From NCBI GenBank assembly GCA_964400405.1, contig CAYNUO010000028.1:1-36504 (forward strand): 36,504 nucleotides of DNA. The letters are read 5' to 3'. The stretch is from CANKJK01 sp964400405. Its GTDB lineage: Bacteria > Acidobacteriota > Vicinamibacteria > Vicinamibacterales > UBA2999. The notes beneath the pieces are model-generated. The model made no database searches, was not told where the DNA came from, and saw only the letters and a list, made by a program, of their open reading frames with translations. Below, one piece after another: positions 16,669 to 24,196 of this stretch. Made by a program: the position numbers and the translations under genes. The stretch's first letter is position 1; the number at the start of each line of letters is the position of its first letter.

Positions 16669-19059
16669 CTAGGAGACGGAATCGGGCGCGACCGGCTGCG
16701 ATCCGTCGCCGCGGTCGAGCGCCGTGCGGACGAAACGCGCGAGGGCTTCGGTCCGGAACGGCTTCTGGATGAACGCGGTCTCGTCCCACGACACGTTGCG
16801 CAGCGCGGGCAGGTCGACGTAGCCCGACATGTAGGCCACCTTGAGGCCAGGCCGGGCCGCCGTGAGACGCTCGGCCAGCACCCGCCCGTTCATGCCCGGC
16901 ATCACGACGTCCGTCAGCAGCAGGTCGATGACGTCCGCGGTCGCGCCGTAGCGACGCAGGGCGTCCTCGCCGTTGGCCGCTTCGAGCACGCGGTAGCCTT
17001 TGCCGGTCAGCGCCCGGAGCGCCAGTCGGCGGACCATCTCCTCGTCCTCGACGAGCAGCACCGTTTCGTCACCGGCCAGCGCCGGCTCGACCTCGCCCGG
17101 AGCATCGCCGGACGTCCGGGTGTCTTCGAGCGGGAAGACGATGGAGATCGCCGTACCGCGCCCAGGCGCGCTGTCGACGTCGATCGCGGCGCCGTGCTGG
17201 GCCGCGATGCGGTAGACGGTCGCGAGCCCGAGGCCCGTCCCGTGTCCCTCCTTCGTCGTGAAGAACGGCTCGAAGATGTGCCCGGCCGTATCGGTGTCCA
17301 TCCCGGACCCGGTGTCGCGCACGGTCAGCGTGACCACGGGAAGATCGGGGTCGCGCCGTGTCTCGATCGCCAGCGTGCCGCCGTCGGGCATCGCGTCACG
17401 GGCGTTGAGCGCGAGGTTCAGGATCACCTGCTCGATCTCGCCGCGGTCGATCCGCACCACGCACGGTTCCTCGCTGAGCCGGACGCCGAGCGTGATGTGC
17501 TCGCCGATGAGCCGCCGGAGCATGCCGGCCAGTCCCATGACGGCGTGATTGAGGTCGTCGGGCCTCGGGTCGGAGGGCTTGCGTCGGCCGAACGCCAGGA
17601 GCTGGCGCGTGAGCTGGGCCGCCCGGTCGCTCGCCTCGATAATCTCGCCGATCGACTCGCGCACGTCCGGGTCCAGATCAGGGGACCGCAGGACGACCTC
17701 GCTGTTGCCGTTGATGACGAGCAGCATGTTGTTGAAGTCGTGCGCGATGCCGCCGGCCACGCGCCCGATCGCTTCGAGCTTCTGCGCGTGGTGGAGCTGT
17801 TCCTCCAGGCGCTTGCGCTCCGTCACGTCGCGGGAGTTCACGACGATGCCGCCGATGGCCACGTCGTCGGTGCGGTTGGTCACCACACACTCCAGCACCG
17901 CCCACGAGTGGTCGCCGCGGCGGATACGCACCTCGACGGTCTGCGTATTCCCGGAACCGGCCCGGAGACTCTGCTCAAACGCCGTCTCGATGCGGGCACG
18001 GTCGTCCGGATGCACGTAGTGGAACGGGCCGTCCTCGCCGGGCGCCGTGTCGCCGCAGATCCGCCGCGCGGCGGGACTGCTGTACAGCACGGTGCCGGAC
18101 GGAGACAGGATGTTGACCAGGTCCGAGGAGTGCTCGACCAGCGCACGAAAGCGCGCGTCCTGCCGCCGCAACTGTTCGTCGGCCGCCAGCTGCGACGTCA
18201 GGTCCACGCCGACGGCGAAGATCCCCGTCATCGTGCCCTGTTCGTCGAACAGCGGCCCCTTGGTCATGCGCATGGTGCGCCTGACGCCGTCGCGCGCAGT
18301 GAACTGGTGGTCGCAGACGACGGTGCGCCGCGTCTCGAAGACCTCCCGGTCGTGCGCACGGCCCCGCGCGGCATCCTCCGGCTGAAAGAGCTCTTCACTG
18401 GTGTGCCCCACCACGGCCACCTGGTCGATCCCCGACATCTGCGCGGCCGCCTGATTGACGAGCAGATAGCGCCCGGCCAGGTCCTTCGCGTACACGGCGT
18501 TGTTCGTGCCCTCCATGATCGAGCGCAGCAGGGTGTTGGTCCGCCAGAGGGCGGCCTCCGACCGCTTTCGCTCGACGGCCACGGCCACGTGCCGGGCGAT
18601 GGTCTGGGCGAACTGCAGGTCCGCGTCGGACGGACGGTGCGGCGCGTCGAAGTAGACCATGCACTTGCCGACGAGCTGCCCCTTGGCGCGCAGCGGAATC
18701 CCGACGAGCGCGCGAATCCCCTCCGCGCGGGCGACATCGCGGAACCGCGCCAGGCCCAGGTCCGCATCCAGATCGGGCACGACGACCGGCTGCGGATCGG
18801 GATCGTCTGCGGTCCAGAACGAGTGCCCTTCCACAGCGGTCCTGTAGGCCGCGGAGAGTCCGCGCCAGCGCACGAAGCCGGGCACGCCCCTGGCATCTCT
18901 GACGAGGATGGCCAGACGATCGCCCGGAAACGCGTGGGAGAATCCGTCGAGCGCGGCGTCGTACATCTCCTCAAGGTTCGAGGACGTGGCGAGCGTCTCC
19001 GCGAGCGCGGTGACCGTGCGCAGCTGTTCGAGCTGACCCAAACCGTCTTCCTCGGCCAT
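16669..19059 (-). CDS. Cytoplasmic hybrid sensor histidine kinase (GAF-PAS-PAS-HisKA-HATPase-REC)
   Basis: The 796-residue protein has no membrane segment. Domains in order: GAF (about 15-165), PAS (180-295), PAS/PAC (300-418), HisKA with phospho-His H440 in AGGIAHDFNN, HATPase with N552 (NARDA), G-box DTGSGM (582-587) and GHGTGLGLA (605-613), and a receiver domain (665-785) with acidic D672, phosphoacceptor D717 in LLTDVVMPG and K766 in QKPF. Autophosphorylation at H440 and transfer to D717 follow from the family. No separate partner regulator is adjacent. Its ATG is only 35 bp from that of the divergent fumarylacetoacetase-family gene and lacks a Shine-Dalgarno. The sensed signal is presumably soluble and intracellular. 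Confidence 0.93.
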   Translation of the reverse strand: MAEEDGLGQLEQLRTVTALAETLATSSNLEEMYDAALDGFSHAFPGDRLAILVRDARGVPGFVRWRGLSAAYRTAVEGHSFWTADDPDPQPVVVPDLDADLGLARFRDVARAEGIRALVGIPLRAKGQLVGKCMVYFDAPHRPSDADLQFAQTIARHVAVAVERKRSEAALWRTNTLLRSIMEGTNNAVYAKDLAGRYLLVNQAAAQMSGIDQVAVVGHTSEELFQPEDAARGRAHDREVFETRRTVVCDHQFTARDGVRRTMRMTKGPLFDEQGTMTGIFAVGVDLTSQLAADEQLRRQDARFRALVEHSSDLVNILSPSGTVLYSSPAARRICGDTAPGEDGPFHYVHPDDRARIETAFEQSLRAGSGNTQTVEVRIRRGDHSWAVLECVVTNRTDDVAIGGIVVNSRDVTERKRLEEQLHHAQKLEAIGRVAGGIAHDFNNMLLVINGNSEVVLRSPDLDPDVRESIGEIIEASDRAAQLTRQLLAFGRRKPSDPRPDDLNHAVMGLAGMLRRLIGEHITLGVRLSEEPCVVRIDRGEIEQVILNLALNARDAMPDGGTLAIETRRDPDLPVVTLTVRDTGSGMDTDTAGHIFEPFFTTKEGHGTGLGLATVYRIAAQHGAAIDVDSAPGRGTAISIVFPLEDTRTSGDAPGEVEPALAGDETVLLVEDEEMVRRLALRALTGKGYRVLEAANGEDALRRYGATADVIDLLLTDVVMPGMNGRVLAERLTAARPGLKVAYMSGYVDLPALRNVSWDETAFIQKPFRTEALARFVRTALDRGDGSQPVAPDSVS

Positions 19060-19066
19060 CGGGGGA

Positions 19067-19072
19067 ACTATA
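19067..19072 (-). promoter_or_regulatory. -10 box of the histidine kinase, leaderless spacing
   Basis: TATAGT (19072-19067) ends 7 nt before the ATG at 19059, so the transcript would begin at or next to the start codon. There is no Shine-Dalgarno in GTTCCCCCG. Confidence 0.5.
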
Positions 19073-19079
19073 CAGCGGC

Positions 19080-19085
19080 TAATAT
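19080..19085 (+). promoter_or_regulatory. -10 box of the fumarylacetoacetase-family gene, leaderless spacing
   Basis: TAATAT ends 9 nt before the ATG at 19095 and no Shine-Dalgarno lies between. It is arranged back to back with the opposing TATAGT of the kinase gene. Confidence 0.5.
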
Positions 19086-19094
19086 TCCCGCATC

Positions 19095-20189
19095 ATGCGT
19101 ACTCGCCGTTCCTCCAGCACCCGTATCCCGGCTGCCGTTCTGGTCGCCGCCCTCTCGACCGCCGCCTCGCCGGCGCTGCTCGACCTCGGGGCCCAGGTAC
19201 CGGCCACCCCCGCCTTCAAGCTCGGCATGTTCCGCTCCGGACCGCGGACGTTCGCGGGTGCGGTACTGGACGACACGACGGTGGTCGACCTCGCGTCGGC
19301 CCGGCCGATGCTGCCACGGGACGTCAACCAGCTCATCGCCACGTGGAGCCGCTCGCGGCAGCTGGTCGTCGACGTCGTCACGCTCGTAGCCGGGGCTGCC
19401 AGGGGAAGCCGGCCGGCATACGTCCATGACCTCACCGCCGTGACGGTGCTCCCTCCCGTCATGCCGCGCATCATCCTGAACGCGACGTTGAACTATGAGG
19501 AGCACGCCCAGGAACTGGCGAAGGATCCGAGCATCGTGCCCGGCGTCTCCGCGGCCGACGTAGCCGGCGTTCGCAGGCCCGTGGCGTCCATGCCCGGGGT
19601 GTGGACCAGACCCGCGAATGACCAGCGGCACAATCCGTACTTCTTCATCAAGCCGACGACGGCCGTGATCGCCCACGGTGACGCGATCCGCGTGCCGCCT
19701 GACCGGGACCAGATCGACGCGGAGTGCGAGTTGACGGCCGTGATCGGCGCCACGGCGTCCCGCATTCCGGTCGAGAAGGCCGACGACGTGATCTTCGGCT
19801 ACACGATCGAGAACGACGTGTCGGACCGCCGCGGCCGGCAGGACGACCGCCACGGCTCGGACTGGCTCGTCGCGAAGGGATTCGACACGTTCGCGCCAAT
19901 CGGGCCGTTCATCGTGCCGAAGGAGTTCGTGCCCGATCCGCAGAAGCTGGCGGTGACGCTGAAGCACAACGAGACGCTGATGACCAATTCCAACACCGCG
20001 AAGATGACGCACACGGTGAGGGAGCTGGTGAGCTTCGCCTCACATGTGGTGACGCTCCAGCCGGGCGACCTGCTGGACACGGGCAGCCCCGCCGGCGTCG
20101 GCGCGTCGAAGCAGCTCTTCCTGAAGCCGGGCGACGTCTCGACCTGCACGATCGAGGGCGTGGGCTCGCTCAGGAATCCGGTGAAGTAG
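19095..20189 (+). CDS. Fumarylacetoacetate hydrolase-family protein with signal peptide
   Basis: The 364-residue protein carries the FAH catalytic fold: ILNATLNYEEHAQE, the metal site acidic residues in DAECELTAVIG and IENDVSDR, DWLVAKGFDTFAPIGPFIV, and the closing GDLLDTGSPAGVG. Members hydrolyse or decarboxylate acylpyruvate-type compounds with a Mg/Mn ion. Residues 1-33 (MRTRRSSS then a hydrophobic run to SPALLDLGAQ) look like a signal peptide; the FAH domain begins at about FKLGMF (residue 41). This is unusual, as most relatives are cytosolic. The next in-frame ATG (Met45) would cut into the domain, so the longer start is preferred. It ends at a shared hairpin with the RraA gene. Confidence 0.9.
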   Translation: MRTRRSSSTRIPAAVLVAALSTAASPALLDLGAQVPATPAFKLGMFRSGPRTFAGAVLDDTTVVDLASARPMLPRDVNQLIATWSRSRQLVVDVVTLVAGAARGSRPAYVHDLTAVTVLPPVMPRIILNATLNYEEHAQELAKDPSIVPGVSAADVAGVRRPVASMPGVWTRPANDQRHNPYFFIKPTTAVIAHGDAIRVPPDRDQIDAECELTAVIGATASRIPVEKADDVIFGYTIENDVSDRRGRQDDRHGSDWLVAKGFDTFAPIGPFIVPKEFVPDPQKLAVTLKHNETLMTNSNTAKMTHTVRELVSFASHVVTLQPGDLLDTGSPAGVGASKQLFLKPGDVSTCTIEGVGSLRNPVK

Positions 20190-20196
20190 CCGGGAG

Positions 20197-20217
20197 CCCG
20201 CGCCGGATCGGCGCGGG
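20197..20217. terminator. Bidirectional GC-rich hairpin between convergent genes
   Basis: CCCGCGCCG and CGGCGCGGG form a 9-bp stem with a 3-nt loop, filling the space between the stop at 20189 and the minus-strand stop at 20218. No U-tract follows on either side, so termination would need a strong stem or Rho. Confidence 0.55.
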
Positions 20218-20700
20218 TCAGACGAGCGGATGATCGGCGACGACCACGCCGTCGGCGTCGGCGGCGAGCCACTGGCCCGGGTGGATGACGGAGCCCGCGA
20301 TCTCGACGGCCACGTCGCGCTCGCCCACACCGGCCTTGGCCGACGGCAACGGGCAACTCGCCAGCGCCAGCACGCCGACCTGACACACGGCCAGCTCCGC
20401 CCGGTCACGCACGGCGCCCCAGACGACGATGCCGGCCCAGCCGTTCTTCTGGGCGAGCTCGCCGAGCTTGCCACCGACGAGCGCGCGGTCGACGACCGCG
20501 CCGCCGTCGACGACGAGCACGCGCCCGTCGCCCGCCTGGGAAAGCGTTTCCCGTACGAGCGCGTTGTCCCGGCGGACACGCAGCGTCGTCACGAGCCCCG
20601 AAAAGGCCCGGACTCCGCCGAAGTGTTCGAAGCCGGGCGCGAGGACGCCGAGCCGGTCGGCGTGCCGGTCACAGAGATCGGCCGTGGGTACGAACGTCAT
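20218..20700 (-). CDS. RraA-family aldolase/decarboxylase-like protein
   Basis: The 160-residue protein matches the RraA / 4-hydroxy-4-methyl-2-oxoglutarate aldolase family: VLVVDGGAVVDRALVGGKL, LAQKNGWAGIVVWG, and the catalytic pair R98-D99 in GAVRD. RraA fold members with this R-D pair are either divalent-metal aldolases and oxaloacetate decarboxylases or RNase E inhibitors. Operon position after a class V aminotransferase favours an enzymatic role on a 2-oxo acid (inference). The ATG at 20700 follows GGGAAAG; a longer in-frame extension overlaps the upstream gene and is Arg/Gly-rich shadow sequence. Confidence 0.88.
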   Translation of the reverse strand: MTFVPTADLCDRHADRLGVLAPGFEHFGGVRAFSGLVTTLRVRRDNALVRETLSQAGDGRVLVVDGGAVVDRALVGGKLGELAQKNGWAGIVVWGAVRDRAELAVCQVGVLALASCPLPSAKAGVGERDVAVEIAGSVIHPGQWLAADADGVVVADHPLV

Positions 20701-20720
20701 CAGTCGCTGCAGCTTTCCCG

Positions 20721-21905
20721 CTAGACCGTGCCGAGCACCGCGTTGGCCGCGTCGAGGGCGACGCCACGAGCCACCGGCGCCTTGAGCCGGCCCAGGACGT
20801 CCTCGAGGGCGGCCAGGCAGTAGCGGACGTTGCGGGGATTGCTGCCGTGGCCCATCAGCCCGATGCGCCACACCTTGCCCGCCATCACGCCGAGACCTGC
20901 GCCGATTTCGAGGCTGTAGTCCGACAGCAGCAGGCCGCGGACGGCGGCATCGTCGACCCCGTCGGGGATGGCCACCGCGTTCAGCTGCGGCAGCCGGTCC
21001 GCCTCAGGCACGACGAAGCGCAGGCCCAGCGCCTCGAGGCCCGCACGCAGCGCGAGGTGGTTCTTGCGGTGGCGCGCCCAGGCCGCATCCAGACCCTCCT
21101 CCTGCACGATGACGAGCGCCTCGTGGAGGCCGTACAGCGCGTTGATGGGCGCGGTGTGGTGATACGCGCGCTTGGTCGCGCCACCCCAGTAACCCATCAC
21201 GAGGTTCAGGTCGAGGAACCAGCTCTGCACCCTGGACTTCCGGCCGGTCACCTTCTCGCGCGCCGCGGCGCTCAGGCTGACCGGCGACAGTCCCGGCGTG
21301 CAGGACAGGCACTTCTGCGTGCCCGAGTAGATCGCATCGATGCCCCAGTCGTCGACCCGCAGCGGCACGCCGCCCAGCGACGTGACGGCGTCGACGATCG
21401 CGAGGCAGCCATGCGCATGGGCGATCTTCACGAGCGCCTGCGCGTCCGAGAGCGCTCCGGTCGACGTCTCGGCGTGAACGAACGCCACGATGCGGGCCTC
21501 GGGATGCGCCTTCAGGGCGTCTTCGAGCTTCTGCGGGTCGACGGCGCGGCCCCAATCGTCCTGCACCATCACCGCGGTGCCGCCGGCGCGCTCGACGTTC
21601 TCCTTCATGCGGCCCGCGAACACGCCGTTCTGGCAGATGACGACGGTGTCGCCCGGTTCCACCAGATTGACGAAGCAGGTCTCCATGCCGGCCGAGCCCG
21701 GCGCCGAGACCGGCATCGTCAGGTCGTTCGCCGTGAGGAACGTCGCCTGGAGGAGCGCCTTCACCTCATCCATCATCGAGATGAACACGGGGTCCAGGTG
21801 ACCGAGCGTCGGGCGCGCCATCGCGGCCAGCACGCGCGGGCTCACGTCGGAGGGACCCGGCCCCATGAGGACACGCTGGGGCGGGTGGAATGATCGAAAG
21901 GTCAT
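20721..21905 (-). CDS. Class V PLP aminotransferase (alanine/serine-glyoxylate type)
   Basis: The 394-residue enzyme is a fold-type I class V aminotransferase: MGPGPSDVSPRVLAAM at the start, AETSTGALSD, the PLP-contacting D172 in VDAVTSLGG, and the Schiff-base lysine K198 in IYSGTQKCL. The C-terminal VWRIGLMGHGSN supplies the substrate-carboxylate Arg. The subgroup includes alanine-glyoxylate, serine-pyruvate, aspartate-glyoxylate and ureidoglycine-glyoxylate transaminases; the substrate cannot be fixed from sequence alone. AGGAGA 9 nt upstream supports the start. It sits third in an operon after two DUF5916 genes and before the RraA-like gene, 20 nt apart. Confidence 0.93.
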   Translation of the reverse strand: MTFRSFHPPQRVLMGPGPSDVSPRVLAAMARPTLGHLDPVFISMMDEVKALLQATFLTANDLTMPVSAPGSAGMETCFVNLVEPGDTVVICQNGVFAGRMKENVERAGGTAVMVQDDWGRAVDPQKLEDALKAHPEARIVAFVHAETSTGALSDAQALVKIAHAHGCLAIVDAVTSLGGVPLRVDDWGIDAIYSGTQKCLSCTPGLSPVSLSAAAREKVTGRKSRVQSWFLDLNLVMGYWGGATKRAYHHTAPINALYGLHEALVIVQEEGLDAAWARHRKNHLALRAGLEALGLRFVVPEADRLPQLNAVAIPDGVDDAAVRGLLLSDYSLEIGAGLGVMAGKVWRIGLMGHGSNPRNVRYCLAALEDVLGRLKAPVARGVALDAANAVLGTV

Positions 21906-21930
21906 GGAACCATTCTCCTACAGCCGGGCG

Positions 21931-24189
21931 TCAGAACCGGACGAGGCGGGTGGTCTTGAAGATCAGCGACCGGTTCATCAGCTCCGGAAAGCCCGGCCGA
22001 AGCGTGTCGCGCTGGTCGTTGTAGACCAGGAAGATCTCGCTGCCAGGCGTGTACTCCCACCGGAACCGGACGTTGGTGCCCAGGCTCCGGCCCGACGAGT
22101 TGTACTGGATGAGCGCGCTGGCGAACATGCGCGGCGTCATCGTGAACGTGACCCGCGAGCCGACGAGCCGCGTCGTGAAGTCGCCGGCCGGCAGCGCTAC
22201 CCAGTTGAACGTCGTGCTCGGCTCGATCGAGAACTGTCGGCTGAACTCGAAGCGGCCGCCCGTGAAGGCCACGGATCGGATCGTCCCGTCGTAGAACTCA
22301 CCGGCCTGGATCGACAGCGTGCCCGACAGCCGGCGCTGCTGCGTGAATGTGAAAGAAGCCTGCACGTCGTCGAATGCATAGTCAGCCACCGGCAGCGTGA
22401 CGCCCTGCGCGATCGCGAAGGGCCGCGGCAGGTACTCGAACGAGTGGTTGTACTGCGTGCTGAACCGGTCGCCGTTCTGGAACTCCATCGCAAACTGCCC
22501 CGACAGGTCCTCGGACTCCACGCGGCCGCGGCTGTTCGCGGTGCTCGAGCCCGACGCCTGGTAGGTGTACTTGCGGACCCTGCCCACCTTTCCGGGGCGC
22601 GGGCTGAAGCGGAAGAGCGCCTGCGTCTTCGCCATGTCGGGACGCCGCACGAAGCCGACGCCGGGGTCGAAGTCCGGACCGACGTAGAGCCGCTCCGCCT
22701 GCGCGCCCCAGCGGTCACCGCTCCAGTCGAGCTGCGCCCGGTAGCTGGTGTCGGCCACCCGCGCTTCGGTCCGCGCCCAGTACGCGCTCGCGAAGACGTC
22801 CTTGAAGAAGGTCAGGGTGGTATCGACGCCGTAGAGCGTGTTCTGCCCTGGCGTGACCTCTCCGCGGGACCGGTAGGTCGCCATCCCGCCGATGCTGCTG
22901 CGCCTCAGGAGATCCCGCTTCACCCGCACGACGCCGAAGTTGGTGCTTGGCTGACCCAGCGCCGGCGCGTCGTCCGACTGGATGTCGATCAGGCCGATGA
23001 CGAACGGCCCGGTGCGGCCCGTCAGCCGGCCACCGGCGCGAATCGGCACGACCTGCCCGCGACCCAGCCCGATGCGCCGGCTATAGAACATCGTCGGCGT
23101 GTCGGTCGACGAGGCGCCGAGCACGCCGCCGGCGCCGCCGAAGGCGAAGATGCCCTGGTTCTCGAGGAAGAACTCGCGCTTCTCCGGGAAGAACAGGCTG
23201 AAGCGCGTGAGGTTGACCTGCTGCTCGTCGGCCTCGACCTGGGCGAAGTCCGTGTTGTAGGTGAGGTCGGCGGAGAGGTTGCCCGTCACGCCCCAGCGGG
23301 CGTCCACGCCGAAATCCCCATCGGGCTTGTTCGACACCGGCGGCCGCGCCACACGGTTTGTCGACAGATTGCCGGTGACGTAGGGCTTGACGTCGAGCCG
23401 GACACCGGTCGGCGGCACCTGCAGACCGACCAGCGTCGCCCACGTGGAGACGGCCATCATGCCGCGCATCGCGAACGTGCGCGGCACGTGGTTCACATAG
23501 GAGATCTCGTTCTTCCACTTGTTCTCGCGGCGGAGCTGTATGCCCCACTCCTGTCCCGGCGTGGCCGGGTACCGGAGCGACTTGAACGGCATGCGCGTTT
23601 CGATCGTCCAGCCGCCCTCGAACCGGCCGGCCTTCACGAGCCAGACCGGATTCCAGTCGCCGTTGTAGCTCCGCTCGTCGGTGACCTGGCCGTCCATGAA
23701 CGCGCCGAGCGGCGTCACGTTGAACGTGAATCCGTTGCGGCGGTCCTTGAACGTGTCGAACGAGAAGCCGACGAACTCCTGATTCGTGATGTTCATGCTG
23801 TCGCGCCGCATTTCGTCGGCGATCATGCGGTCCAGGTCCGACTCCCAGCACCGGAAGCTGACGTAGATCGCCTCGTCGTCGAAGAGCACCCACACCTCGG
23901 TCTTCTGGCTCGCCGGCGGCCCCTGCTGCGGCTCCACCTGGATGAAGTTCGAGATGGACGGCACGTCGCGGTACGTCGCCTCGTCGAGTACGCCGTCGAC
24001 CTTGATCGGCCCCGCGAGACGGACGGCCCGGAGCGTGACGTGTCCGGAGGCGTCCGTCGACTTGACGGCGTCTGCCGCGAACGCGGGCGCCGCGGGTGCG
24101 ACGGCCTGGGCGGATGCCGTCGCCGCCGTGCACAGTGACGCCGCACAGACCGCCCGCGCGACGGCCGCGGTGAGAACCCGGATGCGCAT
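21931..24189 (-). CDS. DUF5916 outer-membrane protein with CBM9-like domain (copy B)
   Basis: The 752-residue protein repeats the architecture of copies A and C: signal peptide to about residue 28, a CBM9-like sandwich from IKVDGVLDEATY, then the DUF5916 region with LFFPEKREFFLENQG, TMFYSRRIGL and a barrel ending NRSLIFKTTRLVRF. The 25-bp gap before the aminotransferase and 7-bp gap after copy C put it in the operon's middle. There is no Shine-Dalgarno before the ATG at 24189, so it relies on coupling with copy C. Extracytoplasmic ligand binding is likely but unproven. Confidence 0.88.
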   Translation of the reverse strand: MRIRVLTAAVARAVCAASLCTAATASAQAVAPAAPAFAADAVKSTDASGHVTLRAVRLAGPIKVDGVLDEATYRDVPSISNFIQVEPQQGPPASQKTEVWVLFDDEAIYVSFRCWESDLDRMIADEMRRDSMNITNQEFVGFSFDTFKDRRNGFTFNVTPLGAFMDGQVTDERSYNGDWNPVWLVKAGRFEGGWTIETRMPFKSLRYPATPGQEWGIQLRRENKWKNEISYVNHVPRTFAMRGMMAVSTWATLVGLQVPPTGVRLDVKPYVTGNLSTNRVARPPVSNKPDGDFGVDARWGVTGNLSADLTYNTDFAQVEADEQQVNLTRFSLFFPEKREFFLENQGIFAFGGAGGVLGASSTDTPTMFYSRRIGLGRGQVVPIRAGGRLTGRTGPFVIGLIDIQSDDAPALGQPSTNFGVVRVKRDLLRRSSIGGMATYRSRGEVTPGQNTLYGVDTTLTFFKDVFASAYWARTEARVADTSYRAQLDWSGDRWGAQAERLYVGPDFDPGVGFVRRPDMAKTQALFRFSPRPGKVGRVRKYTYQASGSSTANSRGRVESEDLSGQFAMEFQNGDRFSTQYNHSFEYLPRPFAIAQGVTLPVADYAFDDVQASFTFTQQRRLSGTLSIQAGEFYDGTIRSVAFTGGRFEFSRQFSIEPSTTFNWVALPAGDFTTRLVGSRVTFTMTPRMFASALIQYNSSGRSLGTNVRFRWEYTPGSEIFLVYNDQRDTLRPGFPELMNRSLIFKTTRLVRF

Positions 24190-24196
24190 CTGACGG

